Part shown: positions 7,401 to 16,145 of the stretch, piece by piece
Position numbering within the stretch: the first letter of the stretch is position 1
Layout of the letters: every line of letters begins with the position of its first letter
NCBI GenBank assembly: GCA_012317185.1
Contig: CP048838.1
Coordinates: forward strand, 4,092,001-4,156,000
Source of the DNA: [Clostridium] innocuum
GTDB taxonomy: Bacteria > Bacillota_I > Bacilli_A > Erysipelotrichales > Erysipelotrichaceae
DNA length: 64,000 nt
Reading direction: 5' to 3'
Notes under the pieces: generated by a model
The model's database searches: none
Told to the model about the DNA's origin: nothing
The model's input: the letters and a program-made list of their open reading frames with translations, nothing else
Translations under genes and position numbers: made by a program

Positions 7401-9815
7401 TTATTTCATATTTACCGGTTCAATATTCCAGATTTCATCCGCATACTGCTTGATCGTACGATCACTTGAGAAGTAACCGGACTGTGCGATATTGATCAGG
7501 CAGGTTTTTGCCCATTCCTCTTTATTGCGGTAACGCTCTTCAATATTTTTCTGTGCGTGAGAATACGCTTCGAAATCCGCCAGCAGCAGATACTCATCAT
7601 TCTTGAACATCAGCTCGTTATAAATCTGCTTGAAGTCCTTCGGATCATTGGAGAAGGTGGAATCCACAAAGCTGTTTACCACCTTCTGGATGTTGGCGTT
7701 CTCATTGTATTTCCGCCATACATCATAGGTGTTTTCATGCTTGACAAGGGCTACATCATCTGCACGTAAGCCGAAGATTTCCGCATGATCATAGCCTACT
7801 TTCTCCACGATTTCCACATTGGCACCATCCATGGTCCCCAGTGTAATCGCACCGTTCATCATAAATTTCATGTTTCCGGTACCGCTTGCCTCTTTACCGG
7901 CAGTGGAAATCTGTTCGGAAACATCTGCGGCATTCATCAGAATCTCCGCTATGCTCACACCGTAGTTCGGAATGAAGACAACCTTCATATACGGAGAGAC
8001 ATCCGAATCATTGTTTACCTTGTCGGCCACATAATGAATCAGCTTAATAACCTCTTTGGCAAATGTATAGCTAGGCGCTGCCTTTGCCGCAAAGATAAAG
8101 GTTCTCGGATAGATACGGAAGGATGGATCCTGTTTCATACGGAAGTACAAATCGATAATGTTCATGACATTCAGCAGCTGACGCTTATAGGCATGCAGAC
8201 GCTTTGCCTGTACATCGAAAATGGAATTGACATCGATATCAATGTGCAGTGTCTCCTTAATATAAGCCGCAAGGATTTTCTTGCGCTCCATCTTCACATC
8301 CATAAATTCCTTCTGCAGATCCTTGTCATCTACATACTTCATAAGATCCTGCAGACGCTCCGGGTTTGCTTTAAAATCAGGACCAATCGTCTTTTCCAGC
8401 AGGTTGCTCAGCTGCGGGTTGGAGTACAGCAGCCATCTTCTGTGTGTGATACCGTTTGTTTTGTTGTTGAATTTATTCGGATAGATGTCATGGAAGTTCT
8501 TCATAACATCCTCTTTCAGAATTTTCGTATGCAGTGCAGCTACACCGTTGACACTGTGAGAGCCGATGATTGCCAGGTTTGCCATGTGAACCTGTCCGTC
8601 CTTCAACACGCAGCACTCATTCATCAGATCAGATCTGCCCATATCATGACTTACCTCATATTTGAAGCGACGATCGATTTCCTCGATAATCATGAATACG
8701 CGCGGCAACAAATCCTGTACATACTGAATCGGCCATTTTTCCAGAGCCTCGCTCAAGACAGTATGATTTGTATATGCCATGGTATTCTTTGTAATATCCC
8801 AAGCCTGATCCCAGTCATATTTATAATCATCCATAAGAATACGCATCAGCTCCGGTATACAGAGTACCGGATGGGTATCGTTCAGCTGAATCGCAACCTT
8901 TTCCGAGAAGTTATCCAGTGTATGATAGGTAGACATGTGCGATTCGATAATATTATTCAATCCTGCGGCTACGAAGAAATACTGCTGCTTCAGACGCAGA
9001 ATCTTGCCATGCTCGGTGGAATCATCCGGATAAACATTGCGGCAGATTTCACGCACCTCGTTTACATATTCGTTCAGACTGCTCGCATCACAAGCATCAT
9101 CCGCAACCTCTGCACTCCACAGACGAAGTGTATTTGTCAGGTTGGTGTTCTGTCCGACAATCGGCATGTCATAAGGTACGGCACGTACAATCAGGGACGG
9201 CACATGTTTAACGATTGCCTTGCCGTCTTCTCCCATCCACATGTCCACATGTCCGCCAAAGTTGACATTAACTGCATGCTTCGGTTTCCGCACTTCCCAG
9301 ACATTGCCTAAAGACAGCCACTGGTCAGGTACCTCCACCTGCTCGTTGTTTACGATTTTCTGTTTGAAGAGACCGTATTCATAGCGGATACAGTTTCCAT
9401 GTCCCGCCAGATTCAGACTAGCAAGTGAATCGAGGAAGCAGGCAGCCAGACGACCCAGGCCACCGTTTCCAAGACCTGCATCGCTTTCCAGATCCTCCAG
9501 TTCATTGATATCCTGTCCAAGCTCGGCAAGACCTTCCTTGGCGATTTCATAGATCCCCAGATTCATCAGGTTATTTGTCAGCAGTCTTCCCATAAGAAAT
9601 TCCATGGAAAAATAATACATCTGCTTTTCCTGTTTTTCGGCTACGACATTCTTACTGGCGTTCCAGTGAATGCTTGCATAGTCACGAACCATTTCCCCCA
9701 GAATCATATATTTTTCAGTGATGTGGGCCTGTTCAAAAGAACGGCCGTAGCGCTCTATAATTCTTCTTTGAAACTCTTCCTTGAACTCATTTTTGTTTTT
9801 AAATTCGTTAGCCAT
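7401..9815 (-). CDS. glgP: glycogen/starch alpha-glucan phosphorylase
   Basis: Full-length family GT35 phosphorylase of 804 residues. It releases glucose-1-phosphate from non-reducing ends of glycogen with inorganic phosphate and pyridoxal phosphate. The PLP-lysine region EASGTGNMKFMMNGA lies near residue 645, and GNGGLGRLAACFLDSLA and NDTHPVLCIPELMRI are characteristic. It starts at ATG 9815 behind AAGGAGTAG. The product fits the phosphoglucomutase at 33084, which converts glucose-1-phosphate to glucose-6-phosphate. It is transcribed alone, with its own promoter (9847-9875) and terminator (7363-7389). Confidence 0.97.
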   Translation of the reverse strand: MANEFKNKNEFKEEFQRRIIERYGRSFEQAHITEKYMILGEMVRDYASIHWNASKNVVAEKQEKQMYYFSMEFLMGRLLTNNLMNLGIYEIAKEGLAELGQDINELEDLESDAGLGNGGLGRLAACFLDSLASLNLAGHGNCIRYEYGLFKQKIVNNEQVEVPDQWLSLGNVWEVRKPKHAVNVNFGGHVDMWMGEDGKAIVKHVPSLIVRAVPYDMPIVGQNTNLTNTLRLWSAEVADDACDASSLNEYVNEVREICRNVYPDDSTEHGKILRLKQQYFFVAAGLNNIIESHMSTYHTLDNFSEKVAIQLNDTHPVLCIPELMRILMDDYKYDWDQAWDITKNTMAYTNHTVLSEALEKWPIQYVQDLLPRVFMIIEEIDRRFKYEVSHDMGRSDLMNECCVLKDGQVHMANLAIIGSHSVNGVAALHTKILKEDVMKNFHDIYPNKFNNKTNGITHRRWLLYSNPQLSNLLEKTIGPDFKANPERLQDLMKYVDDKDLQKEFMDVKMERKKILAAYIKETLHIDIDVNSIFDVQAKRLHAYKRQLLNVMNIIDLYFRMKQDPSFRIYPRTFIFAAKAAPSYTFAKEVIKLIHYVADKVNNDSDVSPYMKVVFIPNYGVSIAEILMNAADVSEQISTAGKEASGTGNMKFMMNGAITLGTMDGANVEIVEKVGYDHAEIFGLRADDVALVKHENTYDVWRKYNENANIQKVVNSFVDSTFSNDPKDFKQIYNELMFKNDEYLLLADFEAYSHAQKNIEERYRNKEEWAKTCLINIAQSGYFSSDRTIKQYADEIWNIEPVNMK

Positions 9816-9846
9816 AACTTTAACTACTCCTTCCAGCTCGCCTTTT

Positions 9847-9875
9847 ATTTTACATTATTTTACACGTAATTACAA
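9847..9875 (-). promoter_or_regulatory. promoter of glgP
   Basis: Minus-strand TTGTAA, a 17-bp spacer and TAAAAT, ending about 32 bases before the start codon. Confidence 0.55.
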
Positions 9876-10000
9876 ATACAAAAACTGTACGTAAAGTGCG
9901 CAAAGCCTCCCTTCTCCTGCTATTTTATGGTCTATCTTCTCTTTTGTGACAAACAGAAAGAAAGGATACCGCTTCCACGATTTATGAAAATTTTAAAAGA

Positions 10001-10033
10001 AAAGAATATCCGAGCATTTCTCTGATATTCTTT
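10001..10033 (-). terminator. hairpin terminator downstream of the frameshifted gene
   Basis: AAAGAATATC and GATATTCTTT form a perfect 10-bp stem with a 13-nt loop, followed on the minus strand by TCTTTTAAAATTTT. It probably ends transcripts from the 10216-10860 pseudogene. Confidence 0.65.
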
Positions 10034-10215
10034 CCATTTATTCTATATTTAAACGCCGTCTTTCGATTGATTTATAATTTGTAGGAATGAATACAATGCC
10101 TTATTCTCTTGCGAAAAAGGCTACTCGATATCCTTTAGGAAGACCCAACTCCGTAGTTCTTTAAGCAATACTCTTAAGGAATGTAATAATTATACCTCTA
10201 TGACTTCAGAATTGC

Positions 10216-10860
10216 TTATTCAACTTTTTTGATATATATCTTGAAATCACCATATTCAGGATAAAAATTTACGATATTCAAATACTCGTTTCCCTGAATT
10301 TTGAGAGTTGCACTCTTTTTATTTTTAACCTGTACGTTATCCACAGCCTCCCATTTATTTTCAGTATTCATCTCCACCTGGAAAAATATCTCTGCATTTT
10401 TATGCTTACCTTCGACACTTACTTCGAATGTTCCCGCTTCAATTTCTTCTCCACACCGAAATGCTCCTGTGGTATTGTTCAATACGGCGATATCATCATG
10501 AAATTCAATGGTTCGAATTTAGAGCGCGTCATTATCACAGAGCTACCCTGTGATAATGATATCTTGTTACGATTGTAATATCTTATATTCAATATTGTTT
10601 GATTAACCCCAAGTTTAAATGCGTTCGTCTTAACCGGCTCCTTTGTAGAAACGTCATAATATCCAGGTTCAAAGCCATCCTCACCGACAACATATTCTTT
10701 GTCTCCCGCAATTACAACTCCTGTCTGTCGGGCTGGATAATGCACTCCCTTGCAAGGATACATATTCTTCCTTGCTGCTATACTGTGTAGCAATAATTCC
10801 AATTGTGCATACTGCTGCTATGCCAAGCACGGCAGCTGCTAGCTTGTGTTTCTTTTCCAT
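10216..10860 (-). pseudogene. membrane-anchored beta-domain protein broken by two frameshifts
   Basis: Read on the minus strand from ATG 10860 (AGGAGGG upstream), translation begins MEKKHKLAAAVLGIAAV, a basic start plus one membrane segment, and continues to about 10717 before running out of frame. The reading frame then resumes as TGVVIAGDKEYVVGEDGFEPGYYDVS to about 10505, where a second shift is needed to join IEFHDDIAVLNNTTGAF and run to the stop at 10216. The two halves hold similar short motifs (FEPGYYDVS, IEAGTFEVS), suggesting a repeated beta-rich outside domain. The gene therefore needs two frame changes to make one protein of about 214 residues. Sequencing error is the alternative. 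The family is not recognised. Confidence 0.7.
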
Positions 10861-11075
10861 GGTACGCCCTCCTATTTAAGCTGTTATAAATTTTAGACTA
10901 TTCAGCTAATTCCTAAAAGTTACTATGATATAAATCCTATTCCAGATTTTGTATAAGTCGATCACCTTCTTCACTGTTTTTAAAGTATGCTATCCAAGTA
11001 TGAGCTTAATTTAATGTTTTTCCCTTACTTCGGATTAAATATGCCTTTATTCATACTTAATTTCAAATCAATCCC

Positions 11076-11201
11076 CTATCGATCTATACTGGCAAATACA
11101 GAGGAGGGCATAAGAACTGCTCCCAAGACGATGGCGCTCAAAGCCGCTGTAATCTTTTTTTCTTTTACATTTTCCTTCCCTTTCTTAAACCACCTGTTCA
11201 T
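11076..11201 (-). pseudogene. signal-peptide stub of a secreted protein (41 codons)
   Basis: ATG 11201 opens a 41-codon frame: a basic start (MNRWFKKGKENVKEKK), a hydrophobic core (ITAALSAIVLGAVLM) and a textbook cleavage site PSSVFA-S, then a stop five residues later. The next 200 bases show no intact frame, only broken pieces up to about 10900. There is no good ribosome site. The most likely reading is the 5' end of a decayed exported-protein gene; a tiny secreted peptide is the alternative. Confidence 0.4.
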
Positions 11202-11285
11202 ACTTGTAGAATATCATAAAGATTCATTACAGCACTTATTTCTTAAGATTTCTTTATATTTGCTCGATTAGTAAACATACACAGC

Positions 11286-11321
11286 AAAAAAAGCAGCACA
11301 GGCAAGTCTGCCTATACTACT
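11286..11321 (-). terminator. terminator of the gtrB-like gene
   Basis: On the minus strand a 13-bp stem (three G-U pairs) with a GACT loop is followed by seven T residues. It overlaps the stop codon of the gene at 11317. Confidence 0.85.
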
Positions 11322-12264
11322 TTATTCGTTCCTTATAATCAATTTTGTTTCTCTGTACATAGATTGGTCTTCGCTTTGTCTCCATATACGTTCTGGCAAG
11401 ATACTCACCCATGATTCCAAGACAAAACAGTTGAATACCACCAATCAGCAAAATCAGACAAATAATTGTCGCATAGCCTGGAATAGTGATTCCCATAATC
11501 AATTTCTGTATCAATACCACTATCAAATATAGAAATGCCAGTGCTGAAAAAGTGATACCGAATACCGTCGCTATACGCAGCGGCATCGTCGTAAATGATA
11601 CAAAGCCTTCGATTGCATATTTAAACAGCTTCCAGAAGGACCAGCTGGACTGTCCGTTTACACGATCCTGAACATCATAAGCCATATAATATGTATGAAA
11701 TCCGACCCAGGAAAAAATTCCCTTTGAAAACCTATTATTTTCAGGCAATGACAAAATGGCATCAACCATAGGACGGCTAAGTAAACGAAAATCACTAGCT
11801 CCATCAACAAATTCTACTTGTGAAACACGATTTATCATATGATAAAATGCTGATTTGAAGCCTCGTAAAATTTTTCCTTCCCTACGCTTCTCCTGGAAGG
11901 CTGCAACACTGTCCAGATTGTCATCCTCATCAAGAATCTGCATCATGCGAAGAACATAGGCCGGATCCTGTTGAAGATCAGCATCTATAATAACGGTATA
12001 ATCACCAACTGACTCTTTCATCCCTGCATACATTGCACTTTCCTTTCCAAAGTTGCGTGAAAAGTTTATGATGTTAATATGAGCGTCCGGATATGTCTTT
12101 ACAAGCTCTTTTAGCTTAACATAAGTTTGATCCCGACTACCATCATTGATGAATATATATTCATAATCAAAGGCTTCATTCCGAAAAGTAGCTTCGACCT
12201 TTTCATAAAATAACTCTACGTTATCAGCCTCGTTATAACAAGGCACTACCAGCGACAATTTCAT
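11317..12264 (-). CDS. GtrB/CsbB-type polyprenyl-phosphate glycosyltransferase
   Basis: GT2 family membrane glycosyltransferase of 315 residues. The N-terminal catalytic domain begins LSLVVPCYNEADN and contains FINDGSRD and the metal-binding DADLQQDP. The C-terminal 90 residues hold two membrane helices (ATVFGITFSALAFLYLIVV and YATIICLILLIGGIQLFCL), followed by GEYLARTYMETKRRPIY, a signature of the GtrB/CsbB/YkcC group. These enzymes load a sugar onto undecaprenyl phosphate inside the cell. The flippase-like GtrA gene is directly upstream and YfhO lies further upstream on the same strand, matching a three-component glycosylation system. Start: ATG 12264 behind CGAGGGATG. Confidence 0.92.
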   Translation of the reverse strand: MKLSLVVPCYNEADNVELFYEKVEATFRNEAFDYEYIFINDGSRDQTYVKLKELVKTYPDAHINIINFSRNFGKESAMYAGMKESVGDYTVIIDADLQQDPAYVLRMMQILDEDDNLDSVAAFQEKRREGKILRGFKSAFYHMINRVSQVEFVDGASDFRLLSRPMVDAILSLPENNRFSKGIFSWVGFHTYYMAYDVQDRVNGQSSWSFWKLFKYAIEGFVSFTTMPLRIATVFGITFSALAFLYLIVVLIQKLIMGITIPGYATIICLILLIGGIQLFCLGIMGEYLARTYMETKRRPIYVQRNKIDYKERIK

Positions 12265-12282
12265 AATACATCCCTCGTTTCA

Positions 12283-12684
12283 CTATTCCTGCGTTTTTGG
12301 TTTGAAAATCATAAATTTACAAAATACGTAATTGCCTATAACCGTAACAATGCTGACAAAAATCTTCGCAATATTTTCATTCATAGCTGCTAATTGGATA
12401 CAGACAAACAGCAGAAGACTTTCCACAACAAGTGTTACAGCACGCAGAGACACAAATTGTATAAATTCAGCTTTCTGATCATTTCCTTCACTCTTAAACA
12501 CATATTTTCTATTCGCTATATAGGCGAACAGCACTGCAAATATCCATGCTATAACATTTGCTATTAAATAATGCAGTTGTATATGTGTACAGAAGAAATA
12601 CACAACAAAATTCACAAGTGTTGTCAAACCACCAACAACGACATAGTTTAGCAGTTCTATTATATTTTTCTTCTTCTCATCCAT
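12283..12684 (-). CDS. GtrA family membrane protein (lipid-linked sugar flippase)
   Basis: 133-residue protein with four predicted membrane helices, the GtrA/GtcA family pattern: LLNYVVVGGLTTLVNFVVY, then NVIAWIFAVLFAYIANRKYVF (the conserved N-R-x-Y/W-V-F end of helix two), and two C-terminal helices. GtrA proteins are thought to move polyprenyl-phosphate sugars across the membrane. The gene is 18 bases upstream of the gtrB-like gene in the same direction. Start: ATG 12684 with AAGAGG upstream. Confidence 0.9.
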   Translation of the reverse strand: MDEKKKNIIELLNYVVVGGLTTLVNFVVYFFCTHIQLHYLIANVIAWIFAVLFAYIANRKYVFKSEGNDQKAEFIQFVSLRAVTLVVESLLLFVCIQLAAMNENIAKIFVSIVTVIGNYVFCKFMIFKPKTQE

Positions 12685-12947
12685 AAAATACCTCTTTTAT
12701 ATCTGCTTAGCTTATATACGCTATATATAAGAATACGCCATTTTCCTTATGTTTTCCAGTCTTTTATCAGCAATCAGTAATAAAGAAATCATATCTGATT
12801 ATAAAACTAAACATTTATAGCAAAGGAAAGCCAGCTTCCTTCTATATTTTAACATTCATAATTTTTGTTTGCTATCAGCTTTATCTTAAGGTTTCTTAAA
12901 ATCTGCAAATCATTGCATTAGTTTCATTGTTCCCATGATTCTGCGAT

Positions 12948-13442
12948 TCATTCTGCAATAACCAATGGCAGCTCTAATACAACGGTAAATGTATTCCCTT
13001 TTACATCAATATTCACTGTTCCATTATGCATCATTATTATTTTTTCTACACTTTTCAATCCAATTCTGTTACTTTCTACTTTTTCATCATCTATGCAAAT
13101 CTGATTACTCATGTATAACTGGTATTGATTGCCTTCGCAAATTCCATGCACAATGGCTGTAGCACTGTGATCTGCATATTTATGCATATTAGAGAATAAA
13201 TTGTCCATTGCTCTTTGCAGCATTTCAATATTACATGCAATCTGATAGTGTTCATCCTCCAGTGTATAGGTGATATTCATATCATCCTGCTGCATAAACT
13301 CAATATTTTCTCTAATATAATTCAATAAATCGGAAAGCGGCTGTAATTCCAGATTCAGAGATTCTTCTTTTTCAAACACCAAAAAATATTCAAACATTTT
13401 ATTGGAAAGACTTCGAATCTGTTCCACCGCTGTATGGATCTT
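12948..13442 (-). pseudogene. 3' fragment of a sensor histidine kinase
   Basis: The frame encodes the end of a dimerisation helix (HTAVEQIRSLSNKMFEYFL) and a complete HATPase domain. The N-box is NLFSNMHKYAD, and the G-box is NRIGLKSVEKIIMMHNG, which is GLxxV-like. The input domain, the phospho-accepting His region and any ribosome site are missing; in this frame a stop codon lies just upstream at about 13450. The fragment starts exactly where the yfhO gene should end, and yfhO runs 12 codons into it in another frame. This looks like a deletion that joined the two gene ends. No response regulator is nearby. Confidence 0.8.
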
Positions 13443-15954
13443 TTTGTTTCAGATATAGTGCTGTAGCAATCAGCAAAGAGAGTATACTGACCATAATTCC
13501 AGCGCTTTTTCCTGGCATTTGATACGTAATTTCTACAGTATGATGTCCTTTCTTTATTGGAAATCCAACAAATGCTGTATTAACTTTTTCATATGCTATT
13601 TCTTGGTTATCCAAACGTACTGTAAATCCCTTATCAAACGGAATAGAGGTTACAAAATAACCGTCATCTCTAACGTCTATTTCTCCCTTTAATACATTAT
13701 TACCTGACATGCGCTCACCTTTTAATGCATCTATGCTCTTATTTCGCTCGGTTAAGACACTGCCATCCATAAGGTATGCCTTGGGATTTTGAATTGTATA
13801 AGCCCCTTTCTCCAATTTTAAAGTGATATCTCTCCATGGCTTGTCTCTATCCAGAACATAACGAAAATTATTTCTATTGTTGCCATACATATCACTGTTT
13901 GATCCGCGCTTATTCACAATGCCGTTAATTTCGATACCTACGACTGTTCTCGACGGCTTTTTAATTTCAGTAATCGGCAGATCCAAAATAAGCAATTGCC
14001 CGTCGATGCTTTGATCCAATCGTAAGTTTATCGTGCTTTTTTTACTTACTGTCAGTTGATAGCCATTTTTAAGCTTCTTTACAGTAACAGAATCATCCAT
14101 GTGCAAAAGCTTATATGAAAGCTGCACTTCCTGCAGGCTGCTCTTCCACTCTTTCACATCAGCTCTTTCAACAACTGCATTGTTATATACAGCTTCCATA
14201 GAATAAGGATATTTCAGGTCTTGAAATTGCTGTTTGGATAACAAATCCGATGTTGCATACCCCATCGGCAATACATTCTCATTAACGGCTACATAACCGT
14301 TTTTATCACCGGACAGGATGCTGTAATGCAATGGAACAGTACCCTTACCATATAGATATTTAACAGACATCAGTGACTGAAAGAAAGAATTTTTTTCCGC
14401 AGTGACGGTTGCATTATTCGTGCTTGGTCCCGGCATCCCCATCACCTTGTCCGTAAAATAGGAGTAATCCTGATTTCGATTTGAAGAATACAGAGATGTT
14501 TTATACATTCGGCTATCCAGAACCTGATTACATGTACGTAAAGCATAATGCAGATCATCAAAGCGATAAAGAGAAGAGTCCTGATCCAGCGCAGCTTTCA
14601 CCTGTGCTTTTTTATCTGTATTTTCAAATTTTGAGAGTTGAGACTGTTTTACGAAATTCTCAACTTTATTTGTCGGCATTGTTAAAAGCAAAGGAAACAG
14701 CAGATATATACCAAATATATATTTTTTTCTTGTGACCGTATATAATATAAAAATTCCTGAACAAAAGAACGCGTCTATCAAATACAGAAGCTTCAGATTT
14801 TCCAATTCAATAAAGAAATAAGGAAGGAATAAAAACGGTAAAATCCAAAGCAGCCTGCGAGATGGTTTGTTTTCCATTTCAGACAGCATTTCCGCAATCA
14901 TATAGCCAATGAGCGGAATCATTGGAATCAAAGACTTTTCCCGTACATACTGCAGACCATTTAAAATATAACAAAACAAGGGTAGGATAGTAATCAGTAG
15001 AGTCATGATACCCAGAGCTCGTTTTTCTTTGGAATTTCTGAAAATAAAATATACAACCGCAGCCAAGGCAATCACACACATACCCGCAGAATACGCATTG
15101 GATCTGAATCCGGTATAGGTGAGTGCGCTGATATCCATGTCCGGCTTCAACAACTCCATAAGTGTAGGGGATTGGATTGCTTCTCTGGTATGACTGAACA
15201 TCATGATTACCGTTGGAAGGAGAATGAAACAGCTGATGCCTACACCGATAAGCACTTGTCCCATCAGCCTGCCTATGGTTTTAAGAGACTCCAGATAATC
15301 AATTTTTTTCTGCATTCGCAGGATTTCATATATTGCATAGATACCGCACATAAAGAGAGCACTGACACTATAGAAATAGCTTTCCAGAATCATCAGTACA
15401 ATACCAATCATCATAAGAGCGCTTTTCCTTTTTTGAAGATAGCGTTGAATTCCGATAAATGTCAGTATAAGCCATGGCATATAGTTGATGAACATCACAT
15501 GCTTATGCGTATGAAACAGCATGGGACCTGCACATAAAAAAATAACCGAAGCAAAAAAAGCAGCATGTTGCGAAATATTTTGTTTCCTTATCCAGTAATA
15601 AAACAATTCCGTGCTTGTGATTGTGAGAGCAATACTGCTGATCATAATGTAGGTAGACATCTTGATCATAGGAAACGCATAGGATAGCAATATCTCCGGT
15701 CGCAGCAGCCCGTAATAAATAAACTCTGCCATATTCTGACCAGCTCCAAGCTGTAATGAAAAGTCTGGATACAGCTGTCCTGTTTGATAAAAATTCTCGC
15801 GGAAATATTCAGCAAACGCCACATGCTGACTCAGCCAGTCCGTTATGGAACCATATACAAGCTGTTTGCTTTGCAGCAGCGTAAAGAGAACACCTGTTAT
15901 CAGAACAATGAGTATTCCCAATACTGCCATATAACGTATATCATTTTTTTTCAT
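13399..15954 (-). CDS. YfhO family membrane glycosyltransferase (GT-C type)
   Basis: 851-residue polytopic protein. About a dozen membrane helices lie in residues 1-420 and a large outside beta-rich domain in 430-820 (VTAEKNSFFQSLMSVKYLYG is typical of YfhO), with a final helix near 825-842 (SAGIMVSILSLLIATALYL). In Bacillus, YfhO acts with CsbB to transfer GlcNAc from the lipid carrier onto lipoteichoic acid. Here it lies upstream of GtrA and GtrB, so a polymer-decorating role is likely; sugar and acceptor are unknown. The last ~12 codons (PYSGGTDSKSFQ) derive from an out-of-frame histidine-kinase gene, so the natural stop has been lost. Confidence 0.88.
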   Translation of the reverse strand: MKKNDIRYMAVLGILIVLITGVLFTLLQSKQLVYGSITDWLSQHVAFAEYFRENFYQTGQLYPDFSLQLGAGQNMAEFIYYGLLRPEILLSYAFPMIKMSTYIMISSIALTITSTELFYYWIRKQNISQHAAFFASVIFLCAGPMLFHTHKHVMFINYMPWLILTFIGIQRYLQKRKSALMMIGIVLMILESYFYSVSALFMCGIYAIYEILRMQKKIDYLESLKTIGRLMGQVLIGVGISCFILLPTVIMMFSHTREAIQSPTLMELLKPDMDISALTYTGFRSNAYSAGMCVIALAAVVYFIFRNSKEKRALGIMTLLITILPLFCYILNGLQYVREKSLIPMIPLIGYMIAEMLSEMENKPSRRLLWILPFLFLPYFFIELENLKLLYLIDAFFCSGIFILYTVTRKKYIFGIYLLFPLLLTMPTNKVENFVKQSQLSKFENTDKKAQVKAALDQDSSLYRFDDLHYALRTCNQVLDSRMYKTSLYSSNRNQDYSYFTDKVMGMPGPSTNNATVTAEKNSFFQSLMSVKYLYGKGTVPLHYSILSGDKNGYVAVNENVLPMGYATSDLLSKQQFQDLKYPYSMEAVYNNAVVERADVKEWKSSLQEVQLSYKLLHMDDSVTVKKLKNGYQLTVSKKSTINLRLDQSIDGQLLILDLPITEIKKPSRTVVGIEINGIVNKRGSNSDMYGNNRNNFRYVLDRDKPWRDITLKLEKGAYTIQNPKAYLMDGSVLTERNKSIDALKGERMSGNNVLKGEIDVRDDGYFVTSIPFDKGFTVRLDNQEIAYEKVNTAFVGFPIKKGHHTVEITYQMPGKSAGIMVSILSLLIATALYLKQKDPYSGGTDSKSFQ

Positions 15955-16098
15955 TGCATTCCAACTTTCTCTAATTCTTTACTATTATTAACCTCTATGA
16001 TTATATCATTCTATGAATAGCGACTTTCCTTTTTTTTCTTAAATATTCTTAAATTTCATCATATTTTTTAAGATGCCTAACGGCCCAATAATATGAAA

Positions 16099-16136
16099 GA
16101 AGGAATAATCGAAGAAAATTCTTCAATTACTCCTTC
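16099..16136 (-). terminator. terminator of the 366-residue glycerophosphotransferase
   Basis: GAAGGAATAATCGAAGA and TCTTCAATTACTCCTTC form a long imperfect stem (a few mismatches) beginning 10 bases after the stop at 16146, followed on the minus strand by TTTCATATTATT. Confidence 0.65.
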
Positions 16137-16145
16137 GCATATAAC

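Noticed and set aside
7785..9311. 508-codon plus-strand open frame opposite glgP
   Set aside because: Perfectly antisense to a clear phosphorylase gene; no ribosome site or family motif. A product of codon bias on the coding strand.
10987..11271. 94-codon plus-strand frame
   Set aside because: Antisense to a frame with a textbook signal peptide; the minus-strand reading is the better explanation of the sequence.
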